Shown piece after piece: positions 5,401 through 11,870 of a stretch of DNA of 12,357 nt. Position numbers and translations under genes: made by a program. The stretch spans positions 2,321-14,677 of the forward strand of contig WVWW01000194.1 in assembly GCA_011773795.1 (NCBI GenBank), written 5' to 3'. How positions within the stretch are numbered: the first letter of the stretch is position 1; each line of letters opens with the position of its first letter. Source of the stretch: Acidobacteriota bacterium (GTDB lineage Bacteria; Acidobacteriota; Polarisedimenticolia; Polarisedimenticolales; Polarisedimenticolaceae). A model generated the notes under the pieces. It did no database searches. It was not told the origin of the DNA and saw nothing but the letters and a program-made list of their open reading frames with translations.

Positions 5401-8097
5401 GACGGCACGGTCACCGTGTTGACGCGCGACGTCGACGGCGACCCGGTGTCCGCCGAGGTCGCGCTGGCGTTGGTCGACAAGTCCGTCTTCTACATCCAGA
5501 GCGACTACGCCGGGGATCCACGCCAGGTCTACTTCGGCAACCGTCGTTCGCCCGGCGTCCAAACGGGGACCAGCCTGCAGATGCAACCCTACCTTCCGAT
5601 CGACGGGCGCGAGGAGGAGAACGAGACCAAGTCGAAGAACCAGCTGGGCAAGGCCGGGCTGGCCGACCGCGACCAGGCCCTGAGGATGGTGGCGAATTTC
5701 GAGGCGGACGCCGTGATGGAGTCCGCGGCCCAGGCACCCGGCGTCGCCGCGAAACGCGCGGATGGCCGCGGCAACCGTGAAGGTGCCGCTCCCGACGTCG
5801 AGGTGCGGGTGCGCACCGACTTCCGCTCCACGGTCCTGTGGTTGCCGGATCTCGTCACCGGCGCCGACGGACGGGCGACGGTCGACGTGACGTTCCCCGA
5901 ATCGCTCACCACCTGGCAGCTCAAGGCGCGGGTGGCGACACGGGACGACGCGTTCGGGATCGCCGAGGCCGACGTGAGGACGAACCAGCCGGTGATCATG
6001 CGTCTCCAGAACCCGCGGTTCCTGGTCGTCGGGGATCGCGCGGTGATCTCCGGCATCGTGCGCAACGACAGCGAAGAGGAGATGACTTTTGACGCCTCGC
6101 TGGAAGTCGACGGCGTTCGTCGGATCGGACGGCGGCCCCGGCAGTTCAGCCTGAAGCCGGGCGAAGAGACGCGTCTCGACTGGGCCGTGATCGCGGAATC
6201 CGCCGGAACCGCGAGGTTGACGGCGAAGGTCACGGCCGGTTCGTTCGGCGACGCGATGCGCCGCGAGATCCCCGTCCTCGAACACGGGATTCACAAGCAG
6301 ATCGCGCGCGCCGCACGGCTCGCCGATGGGGTCGGGTCCATCGTCCTCGATCTACCGGCAGAGCGACGTCCGGGCTCGACGTCGATGATCGTTCAGGTCA
6401 CCCCGTCGCTGGCGGTCACGATGCTCGACGCGCTGCCGTACCTGATCGACTACCCCTACGGCTGCACCGAGCAGACGATGAGCCGGTTCCTGCCCGCCGC
6501 GATCGTCGCGCGCACGTTCGAGGACCTCGGGATCGATCCCGACGAGGCGATGCACAAGGTCTACGGCGGAATCGAGCGACAATTCGTCGACAAGACCCAT
6601 CCGCATGGGAAAGGTCGGGACCTCGACCGTGCCACGCGCAAGGGTCTGAAGCGGCTCTACGACATGCAGCACGGCGACGGCGGCTGGGGCTGGTGGAAGG
6701 AGGGCGACAGCGACGCCTACATGACGGCGTACGTCGTCTGGGGTCTGTCGCTCGCGAAAGACGCCGGTATCCGTATCGAGGGTGATGCGATCTCGCGCGG
6801 CGTCGAGTTCCTGCGCAAGCGCATCGTCGAGTTCGAGTCCAGCCCCGACATGCAATCGTTCATGCTCTTCGCGTTGGCCTCGGCCAACCCCGGTTCTCCA
6901 CACCGTTTCGAGAACGTCGCGCTGGAGGGCCTGTGGGAGCGGCGCGAGCGGCTCAACGCCTACACGCGCGCGCTGCTGGCGCTCGCGGCGCACGAGTTCG
7001 GCCGCCGCGACATGGCCGAGACGCTCGTGCGCAACCTCGAGAACGGCGTCAAGATCGACGACGACCCGGCAAACTCGACCGTGCAGCGCGGTTCGCGAAA
7101 CACGACCTCCCGACACGACGTCACCACGGCCCACTGGGGCGCCGACGGTTTCTGGTGGCGCTGGTCCGAAGGGCCTGTCGAGACGACGGCGTTCGTGCTG
7201 CGCGCGATGCTGGCGATCGATCCCGACAACGCGCTGATTCCGCCGGCCACGAGCTGGCTGATCCAGAATCGGCGCGGGGCGCAGTGGTCCAACACGCGCG
7301 ACACCGCGATCGCGGTCCTCGCCCTCACCGACTACCTGCGGGCCACCGACGAGATCCGCGGCCGGCACGGGTTTGCCGTGGAGGTCAACGGCCGGGCCGT
7401 CGAGACGGTGACGCTCGGGGGCGCCGAGCTGATCACCGCTCCGAGCCGGTTTACGATCGACCCGGCGTGGCTGCGCGCGGGCGAGAATCGCATCGAGGTG
7501 CGCCGAACCACCGGGAGCGGACCGCTTTACGTCATGACGCAAGCGACTTTCTTCAGCCTCGAGGAACCGATCGCGGCAGCCGGGCACCAGTTGTTCGTGC
7601 GCCGCCAGTACAACCGCATCGTCGCCCGCGAAACGCTGCTCAACGGACCGCGGGACGAGAAGACCCCGCTGCTCGACGGCGGCGAGCTCGCCTCCGGCGA
7701 TCGCGTCGAGGTGGTGCTGACGATCGAGGCCAAGAACGACTACGAGTACCTCGTGTTCGAGGATCTCAAGCCGGCGGGACTCGAGGCGATCGACGTGCGT
7801 AGCGGCGGTCCGCTGTACGCGTCCGAGCTCAAGCCGAGCGCCGTCGAGCTGCGTCTCGAGGGTGGCGTCGACCGGGTCGACCTGACCGGTGCCAGCCGTT
7901 GGGTCTACCGCGAGCTGCGCGATCGCAAGGTCGCGCTGTTCATCGACAAGCTCCCGCAGGGGGTGTGGGAGATCCGCTACACGCTGCGCGCCGAGACACC
8001 GGGCGAGTTCCACGCCTTGCCGTTTCAGGGGCATGCCATGTACGTCCCGGAGATTCGTGCCAACGGCGTCGAGCAACGGGTGAACGTTTTCAACTGA
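2464..8097 (+). CDS. Secreted bacterial alpha-2-macroglobulin with thioester (CTEQ) and helical N-terminal module
   Basis: This 1877-residue protein belongs to the alpha-2-macroglobulin family, periplasmic traps that covalently capture proteases through a Cys-Gln thioester. A hydrophobic signal peptide (about residues 1-24) lacks a lipobox cysteine. Next come a helical, TPR-like, Trp/Tyr-rich region (about 30-295) and macroglobulin beta domains, marked by YRPGE at 516, YKLPEF at 608 and YRPGD at 762. The A2M region carries VDKSVF at 1004 and RTDF at 1117, separated by a polar linker (about 1040-1112) where a bait region would lie. The thioester is Cys1334-Thr-Glu-Gln1337 inside YPYGCTEQTM. 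It sits in an alpha-toroid containing GDGGWGWW (1404-1411) and a second repeat at about 1560-1630. A macroglobulin-10-like domain (about 1735-1877) ends the protein. Only four cysteines are present: 80, 427, 858 and 1334. It is longer than the E. coli homologues (about 1530-1650). No penicillin-binding protein 1C gene, the frequent partner, is adjacent. Confidence 0.95.
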   Translation: MTLLRSLTLFALLLLVALPAAITSDPGSVPDADRSTVERADALYEEGSFRAALKLYLQAADTVGLDDSERTRLQLRIADCSWRDWAATQQRDQTQLEEARKALREMIAAVPRAEDRDRNWAEAQESLGDSFWIPQQTRNWYTAWNHYQQALAWWAGSTDLDLARGRYLGIIRKSTTPPDPGPWHYYGQYGNQLPLDILEQALSIAETATERAHLNYQMAMTLRYQGGEWRDDAIFQYAQWLAQTGRVELDEQGNVTHRPDYVEAVARYRQLLAEFSEGESRWYRQAQQEIRQIVDPRLDVAVSNTFLPESEVRFALGSRNVGRIDLSLTSIDLSGKLFRDREGRHHDWLAQLDLTGRERIADWTVTHPDHRDHRPSSDEHVIEHALAPGAYILEARAEGQRSRALVLVTDLSVVIKTAGKRAIVYVCDALDGSPVPGANVHLWQLGYNRHEWHWDGGTQTTDENGLTEFELARDGHTMLAGVRAGERQALGMSGTYRTSRADESWHVYTFSDRPAYRPGETAKFKVITRAKRDGSYRTPSGEVLEYTIRDARRNELAKGELTLNEFGSAWGELELQPDWALGEVHIEFRVPSRKTGAGQFPLFRIEEYKLPEFTVNVETPLDETGRRKVFVLGDTIEASIVAEYTFGGPVAGATVEVLVHQSSYFRRWTPQRPYPWFYEESSNHSMRWYYGEQTIHRETLTTDSNGRAIVSFTTPFGQNQDFEYRIEARVTDASRREIVGQDTVRVGRRSYFATLQPEHNLYRPGDKVTIEINTRDANDEPVAVRGRVTVVKQTWTEREHRPASYEEREVLSVEATTGKDGTAEIDFEAATEGYYRIRWFSRDRDGAPVRGDTTVWVCDASSRHIGYHHGGVDLLIDRDTARAGETLPVMISVPVSNRWVLLTVEAEGILEHRLVHVEDRVRLVELDVDDRFVPNVYLAAAMVHDLRVFFDQEQLIVPPVEHFLDVRVEYDRDRYLPRQDGTVTVLTRDVDGDPVSAEVALALVDKSVFYIQSDYAGDPRQVYFGNRRSPGVQTGTSLQMQPYLPIDGREEENETKSKNQLGKAGLADRDQALRMVANFEADAVMESAAQAPGVAAKRADGRGNREGAAPDVEVRVRTDFRSTVLWLPDLVTGADGRATVDVTFPESLTTWQLKARVATRDDAFGIAEADVRTNQPVIMRLQNPRFLVVGDRAVISGIVRNDSEEEMTFDASLEVDGVRRIGRRPRQFSLKPGEETRLDWAVIAESAGTARLTAKVTAGSFGDAMRREIPVLEHGIHKQIARAARLADGVGSIVLDLPAERRPGSTSMIVQVTPSLAVTMLDALPYLIDYPYGCTEQTMSRFLPAAIVARTFEDLGIDPDEAMHKVYGGIERQFVDKTHPHGKGRDLDRATRKGLKRLYDMQHGDGGWGWWKEGDSDAYMTAYVVWGLSLAKDAGIRIEGDAISRGVEFLRKRIVEFESSPDMQSFMLFALASANPGSPHRFENVALEGLWERRERLNAYTRALLALAAHEFGRRDMAETLVRNLENGVKIDDDPANSTVQRGSRNTTSRHDVTTAHWGADGFWWRWSEGPVETTAFVLRAMLAIDPDNALIPPATSWLIQNRRGAQWSNTRDTAIAVLALTDYLRATDEIRGRHGFAVEVNGRAVETVTLGGAELITAPSRFTIDPAWLRAGENRIEVRRTTGSGPLYVMTQATFFSLEEPIAAAGHQLFVRRQYNRIVARETLLNGPRDEKTPLLDGGELASGDRVEVVLTIEAKNDYEYLVFEDLKPAGLEAIDVRSGGPLYASELKPSAVELRLEGGVDRVDLTGASRWVYRELRDRKVALFIDKLPQGVWEIRYTLRAETPGEFHALPFQGHAMYVPEIRANGVEQRVNVFN

Positions 8098-8185
8098 ATC
8101 CCGTCCTTCTTGAGCTACTTGCGGATTGCGCGTGCCTGAACCTAACTTCCGCAAAGAAGAGACGCGTGTACCCGCGAGGTGAGCG

Positions 8186-8869
8186 ATGGCGACGACGTGG
8201 TGCCCGGTGTGCGGTACGCCGCACGAGAACAGGGCGGACTGCCCGGGCGAGTTGATCTCGGAGACACCCGAGCGGCACGGCTGGCGCGTCAACGTCGAGA
8301 CGCCCTCCGGTATCGAGGCTTACGGTGTGCTCGTCGCCAAGACGAACGGCGGCCTGTGGCGGTCTCGAGTGTTGACTTATCCCAACGTGTTGTGGGCGAT
8401 CCCCGGGGGCAGTGGGACGATCAAGTTCGCCGCGGATTCCCCGGTCGACGCAGAACGCCAGGCGATCGAGTTCATCCGTGCTCACTGCCGCGAGCGCGGC
8501 TTCGCGTTGCGCAACGAGGTAGCTCTCTCGACCCCCGAAAAGATCAGCGGCGACGCAGCGGAACTCGTGCAACCCGTCGCGGCGACGCGCATCATCCGCT
8601 TCCTGCCCATCCGCTTCGGTGTGGTCAACCCGTCGGAGATCGGCGGGACCGGCAACCTCTCCGAGACGGGTCTGTTCGTCATCACCAACCACCCGCTCGA
8701 CGTCAACACGCGGCTGAGGCTGCTGCTCGACGTGGCGGACAATCCGCTGACCTTGACCGGTGACGTACGCTGGATGAACTCCAACCCGCGCGTCGGCCGG
8801 TCTCCCGGAATGGGCGTTCAGTTGTACGCGCCCCCGGATCAGTACGCCGATTACGTTCGCACCCTGTAG
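8186..8869 (+). CDS. PilZ-domain protein (myxobacterial paralogous type) with N-terminal zinc knuckle
   Basis: This is a predicted soluble protein of 227 residues. The N-terminus has a likely zinc site, Cys6-x2-Cys9-x3-His13-x5-Cys19. Residues about 32-110 form an unrecognised middle segment ending in a helix (DAERQAIEFIRAHCRERG). Residues about 132-225 resemble a PilZ domain of the kind described as a Myxococcus paralogous family (TIGR02266-like), with NLSETG (157-162) fitting [D/N]xSxxG and a closing PGMGVQ. PilZ domains commonly bind cyclic-di-GMP, but here the RxxxR half of the motif is not intact: arginines lie at 135, 138 and 143. Binding is therefore uncertain. GAGGTGA at 8176-8182 is a clear ribosome site for the ATG at 8186. 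It lies 88 bases after the macroglobulin stop and could be read through from it. Motility, surface or signalling roles are inferred from family only. Confidence 0.78.
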   Translation: MATTWCPVCGTPHENRADCPGELISETPERHGWRVNVETPSGIEAYGVLVAKTNGGLWRSRVLTYPNVLWAIPGGSGTIKFAADSPVDAERQAIEFIRAHCRERGFALRNEVALSTPEKISGDAAELVQPVAATRIIRFLPIRFGVVNPSEIGGTGNLSETGLFVITNHPLDVNTRLRLLLDVADNPLTLTGDVRWMNSNPRVGRSPGMGVQLYAPPDQYADYVRTL

Positions 8870-8887
8870 CCGGGGCCGGCCAGGGTC

Positions 8888-8893
8888 TACAAT
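8888..8893 (+). promoter_or_regulatory. -10-like box TACAAT just upstream of the DHFR start
   Basis: TACAAT ends 8 bases before the ATG at 8902, so initiation 7 bases downstream would fall at about 8900 and leave a 2-base leader. No Shine-Dalgarno precedes the ATG and no good -35 is seen. This fits a leaderless or nearly leaderless dihydrofolate reductase mRNA, alongside possible read-through from the PilZ gene, whose stop is 32 bases upstream of the ATG. Confidence 0.4.
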
Positions 8894-8901
8894 GACGGGC
8901 G

Positions 8902-9369
8902 ATGATCCTGATCGCTGCACTGGGAAACGATCGCGTGATCGGTAGCGGGGACGGCATGCCGTGGGACGTGCCCGAGGAGTACGAGCACTTCCTTTCGCTC
9001 ATCGAAGGCCAGAGCGTTCTGATGGGCCGACGTAGCTGGGAGATCTTCGGCGGTGATCTGACCAGCGCTCACAACATCGTGATCAGCAGGTCGGTTCGTC
9101 GTCTCATGGGCGCCAAGGTCGCCCACAGTCTCGGCGAGGCGATGGAGCTCGGCCGGTCTTACGGGAAGACGTTGTTCTGTGCCGGCGGCGCCGGCGTCTA
9201 CGCTCAGGCCCTGCCCCACGCCGACGCGATGTACCTGTCGTTCATCAAGGGCGAGTTCAGCGGCGATGCCTACTTCCCGCAATACGACGACGCCGACTGG
9301 ATCATCGACATGCGCGTCGATCACCCGCGATTCGAGTACGTGGTGTTTCGCCGCCAGGCAGCTGCATAA
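8902..9369 (+). CDS. folA: Dihydrofolate reductase, type I chromosomal-like
   Basis: This 155-residue enzyme should reduce dihydrofolate to tetrahydrofolate with NADPH in the cytoplasm; the length is typical. Family landmarks align without gaps to E. coli DHFR. The N-terminal strand and loop read IAALGNDRVIG, followed by MPWDVPEE with the proton-relay acid as Glu26 (Asp27 in E. coli). MGRRSWE (41-47) is the NADPH-contact helix, Gly95-Gly96 sits before a Tyr100 helix, and YLSFIKGEFSGDAYFP (111-126) is the late strand pair. One conserved residue is missing: the arginine that anchors the folate glutamate (Arg57 in E. coli) aligns with Ala56. No thymidylate synthase gene is adjacent. A DHFR-like reductase with another pterin substrate is possible, but the overall match favours DHFR. 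Confidence 0.88.
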   Translation: MILIAALGNDRVIGSGDGMPWDVPEEYEHFLSLIEGQSVLMGRRSWEIFGGDLTSAHNIVISRSVRRLMGAKVAHSLGEAMELGRSYGKTLFCAGGAGVYAQALPHADAMYLSFIKGEFSGDAYFPQYDDADWIIDMRVDHPRFEYVVFRRQAAA

Positions 9370-9388
9370 GAGGCAAAACCGCCATTAG

Positions 9389-9417
9389 TTGGGTGTTGAG
9401 CTCAGACCTGGCATAAT
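9389..9417 (+). promoter_or_regulatory. Sigma-70-type promoter for HMG-CoA reductase
   Basis: TTGGGT (9389-9394), a 17-base spacer and CATAAT (9412-9417) make a good promoter, strengthened by TGG directly before the -10 (extended -10, TGn). Transcription would begin near 9424. A ribosome site (GAGGA, 9455-9459) and ATG (9470) follow, giving a leader of about 46 bases. It lies just after the DHFR stop (9367-9369). Confidence 0.6.
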
Positions 9418-9469
9418 GCGCCCGGCGTCGTGTGGATTTTCCGCGGCCCGGCACGAGGATTATCAGCGC

Positions 9470-11032
9470 ATGAGAATTCCCGGCATGATCCTGCGCCGTT
9501 TGTATACCAACGGCAGCCTGCAGAACGTCGAGGGCGGGATCCGCTTCGAGGTCAAGAACCGGTTGTCCGACGCCACGCTGACGAAGATCTCCGAGATCAA
9601 GATCAACGAGGCGGAGATCCCGCTGGACGAGTTGGTGCTCGAGTTGGGGGACGGAAAACAGATACGCGCCAGCGAGGTAGGCAATGGCGAGGCGCTGCAG
9701 TTTCCGCTGCGTCAGTCGATCACGATGAGCGCTCCCCGCGAGGAGCTGCGCAAGGGCAAGCACCAGATCAAGATGGCGTTCGAGACCAAGCCGTTCGGCC
9801 GGCTCTCGTTCCGCGTCACCGACGCGCTGGCCGACGGCACCGCGCGACCCAAGCCCAAGAGCGACGGCGCTCCGCGGATCCCGTATGACAAGGACTACGA
9901 CCACAACCCGAAGATGATCTCCAAGCGCCGTCGCTTCATCGAGGAATTCACCGGGGCCGACCTCGACCACACGTCACGCTACTCGTTCGATCCCGAGCTC
10001 ACCCAGGGCAACATCGAAAGCTTCACCGGAGTGGCCCAGGTGCCGGTCGGGTTCGCCGGGCCGTTCAAGATCCACGGGGAGCACGCGAAGGGCGACTTCA
10101 TCGTCCCGCTGGCGACCTCCGAGGGCACCCTGGTGGCCTCGTACAACCGCGGGATGAAGGTGCTCAACCTTTCCGGGGGGGTCGAGTGCACGGTGCTCGA
10201 GGATCGTATGCAACGCGCACCGGTCTTCATTTTCGACACCGCGCGCGAGGCGCGCGAGTTCAAGCACTGGGTCGACCGGCACTTCGCCGACATCCGCGCC
10301 GCCGCGGAGGGCACGTCGAACGTCGCGCGGCTGCTGGAGATCGACTCTTTTCTGGCCAATCACTTCGTGTTCATGCGCTTCAACTTCTCGACCGGAGACG
10401 CCGCGGGGCAGAACATGGTCGGGCGCGCGACGCTGGAAGCCTGCGACTGGATCCTCGAAAACTCCAACACGGTGCGCAAGTTCTACCTCGAGTCGAACCT
10501 CGCCGGAGACAAGAAGGGCGCCCAGGTCAACATCATGCGCACGCGCGGCAAACGCGTCGTCGCGGAAGCCACGATCAAGCGCGACGTGCTGATGGAGGAG
10601 ATGCGCGCCGACCCCGAGAGCATCTTCTACCACTACAACGTGGCCAACGTCGGCGCGTTCCTGTCGGGCGCCAACAACAACGGCTGTCACTCGCCCAACG
10701 CGATCACCGCGATGTTCATCGCCACCGGCCAGGACGTCGCGACCGTCGCGGAGTCGTCGGCCGGCGTCGTCTATGCCGAGCTGACCCCGGAGAGGGACCT
10801 GCACATGTCGCTGACGATCCCGTCGCTGATCGTCGCGACCCACGGCGGCGGCACCGGCCTGCCGACGCAGCGCGAGGCGCTCGAGGTGCTGGGTTGCACC
10901 GGTCCGGGCAAGGTCAACAAGTTCGCCGAGATCGTGGCCGGCGTGGCGCTCGCGGGCGAGGTCTCGCTGGCGGCGTCGATCTCCTCGCTGGAGTGGGTCT
11001 CCAGCCACGAGCGTTTCGGCCGCAACCGCTAG
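9470..11032 (+). CDS. hmgA: Hydroxymethylglutaryl-CoA reductase, class I-like, with N-terminal accessory domain
   Basis: This 520-residue enzyme should reduce HMG-CoA to mevalonate with two NAD(P)H. All four class I catalytic residues are present: Glu218 in ATSEGTLVASYNRG, Lys348 in GDKKGAQ, Asp422 in ATGQD and His513 in SSHERFGRN. The class I ENVIG-type segment appears as ESFTG (183-187) followed by PVGFAGP, the cofactor motif is GDAAGQNM (309-316), and GGGTGLPTQREALE is well conserved. Residues about 7-118 are an extra, strand-rich domain I do not recognise, joined by a Lys/Arg-rich linker (about 120-155). The frame extends upstream to a TTG at 9389, but that codon lies inside the promoter. 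GAGGA at 9455-9459 supports the ATG at 9470. No other mevalonate-pathway gene is visible. The stop is one base from the stop of the convergent cupin gene. Confidence 0.93.
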   Translation: MRIPGMILRRLYTNGSLQNVEGGIRFEVKNRLSDATLTKISEIKINEAEIPLDELVLELGDGKQIRASEVGNGEALQFPLRQSITMSAPREELRKGKHQIKMAFETKPFGRLSFRVTDALADGTARPKPKSDGAPRIPYDKDYDHNPKMISKRRRFIEEFTGADLDHTSRYSFDPELTQGNIESFTGVAQVPVGFAGPFKIHGEHAKGDFIVPLATSEGTLVASYNRGMKVLNLSGGVECTVLEDRMQRAPVFIFDTAREAREFKHWVDRHFADIRAAAEGTSNVARLLEIDSFLANHFVFMRFNFSTGDAAGQNMVGRATLEACDWILENSNTVRKFYLESNLAGDKKGAQVNIMRTRGKRVVAEATIKRDVLMEEMRADPESIFYHYNVANVGAFLSGANNNGCHSPNAITAMFIATGQDVATVAESSAGVVYAELTPERDLHMSLTIPSLIVATHGGGTGLPTQREALEVLGCTGPGKVNKFAEIVAGVALAGEVSLAASISSLEWVSSHERFGRNR

Positions 11033-11033
11033 G

Positions 11034-11399
11034 CTAGTCCAATCTGTCCAGCTCGGTTCGCGTCCGTGCGTTTCGGACGTTACCCGTGTTCAGCGTCCGG
11101 GCTGGCTCGAACATCATGACCCAGGCTTCGTCCTCGGCGATCGGAAGGTGCTCGACCCCACGCGGTACCACGAAGAACTCGCCCTCGTTCAGCGTCACGT
11201 TGCGATCGCGCAGCCTGATCGTCAGGCCGCCGCGCACGACGAAAAACATCTCGTCCTCGTTTTCGTGCGCGTGCCAGACGAACTCACCCTTGAGCTTCGC
11301 CAGCCGCACGTGCTGGCCGTTGAGCTCGGCGGCCAGCCGCGGGTTCCAGTGATCGGAAAAGCTGTCGAATGCGGCCCGGAGGTTGACCTTGTCCTGCAT
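11034..11399 (-). CDS. Small single-domain cupin protein
   Basis: This is a 121-residue cytoplasmic cupin (cupin_2 type). Motif 1 holds metal ligands His43, His45 and Glu50 in WHAHENEDEMFFVVRGG; motif 2 is GEFFVVPRGVEHLP with His84. The set is complete, so it should bind a divalent metal. Such small cupins include sugar isomerases, dioxygenases and sensors of unknown ligand, and the sequence does not say which. The C-terminal 20 residues are polar and probably flexible. The ATG at 11399 follows the TAG of the upstream secreted-protein gene with only two bases between, so translation is likely coupled. The frame itself runs open further upstream, but that part overlaps the secreted gene out of frame. 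Its stop faces the HMG-CoA reductase stop across one base. Confidence 0.82.
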   Translation of the reverse strand: MQDKVNLRAAFDSFSDHWNPRLAAELNGQHVRLAKLKGEFVWHAHENEDEMFFVVRGGLTIRLRDRNVTLNEGEFFVVPRGVEHLPIAEDEAWVMMFEPARTLNTGNVRNARTRTELDRLD

Positions 11400-11401
11400 C
11401 G

Positions 11402-11830
11402 CTAGAAACCCTTTCGCAGACGGATCTCGGGCACCTGCACGAAGCAGGCGCCCTCGTCGCCGACGATCTCGAGATCGTTCAGCCTGTAAACATGCATCTT
11501 CATCGCGTGATCGCGGGAAGACACCACGACGGTCAAGTACTTGAGTCGTTTCGCACAGGGGTTCGGCGCGTCCCGGGTGTCGCTGCAGACCAGCCCCGCC
11601 TGGTACTTGCCGAACTCGTTGGTTCGGAAGCGACGCCCGCGCACGCCTTCGCGGAGGTATTCGGCCTCGCTGATCTTGTCGAGCAGCAGGAATACCTCGG
11701 CGTCGCCGACCGGTCGGCCGCCGGCATCGCGGACCGTGCCATAGAACGCCCAGGCGTCGGATGCGCAGTCGAGTGCGCCGACTCCCGGTGTTGCCAGCAG
11801 GGCGGCAAGAAGCAACAAGGTGGCTCGCAC
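11402..11830 (-). CDS. Small secreted protein with carboxypeptidase-regulatory/transthyretin-like fold
   Basis: This 142-residue protein starts at GTG. Residues 1-19 are a clear signal peptide with a likely cut after VGA (Ala19). The mature part begins with a pattern typical of carboxypeptidase-regulatory or transthyretin-like beta domains: FYGTVRDAGGRPVGDAEVFLL (29-49), then RFRTNEFGKYQ (67-77). Four cysteines (22, 82, 92 and 129) could form two disulfides in the periplasm. Cys22 is not at the +1 position, so this is not a typical lipoprotein. No catalytic motif is seen and the function is unknown. It is the first gene of a tight pair with the cupin (two bases between stop and start). A TATGCT box places the transcript start on the GTG itself. 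The domain call rests on pattern resemblance. Confidence 0.72.
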   Translation of the reverse strand: MRATLLLLAALLATPGVGALDCASDAWAFYGTVRDAGGRPVGDAEVFLLLDKISEAEYLREGVRGRRFRTNEFGKYQAGLVCSDTRDAPNPCAKRLKYLTVVVSSRDHAMKMHVYRLNDLEIVGDEGACFVQVPEIRLRKGF

Positions 11831-11836
11831 GGTTCA

Positions 11837-11866
11837 AGCATAATGCCCACGACCGCCGGGACCCAA
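11837..11866 (-). promoter_or_regulatory. Promoter TTGGGT-N18-TATGCT for the secreted-protein/cupin pair
   Basis: On the minus strand TTGGGT (11866-11861) and TATGCT (11842-11837) are 18 bases apart. Counting seven bases past the -10 gives a start at 11830, exactly the first base of the GTG codon. No Shine-Dalgarno lies between, so a leaderless transcript is predicted. The -35 sequence is the same hexamer as in the HMG-CoA reductase promoter. Confidence 0.45.
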
Positions 11867-11870
11867 CCGC

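Noticed and set aside
8119..8154. Inverted repeat TTGCGG/CCGCAA in the macroglobulin-PilZ gap
   Set aside because: It is only 6 bp with a 24-base loop and no T-run, so it is neither a convincing terminator nor an operator.
6352..8292. Long open frame on the minus strand (about 646 codons) over the macroglobulin 3' end
   Set aside because: Same GC-rich shadow effect. The product is Arg/His/Asp-rich with no recognisable domain, and it lies over the well-supported thioester and toroid domains.
8866..8890. Dyad GTAG...CTAC around a GGCCGGCC palindrome at the PilZ stop
   Set aside because: The stem is short and bulged with no T-tract, and it overlaps the DHFR -10 box. Chance in GC-rich DNA is likely.
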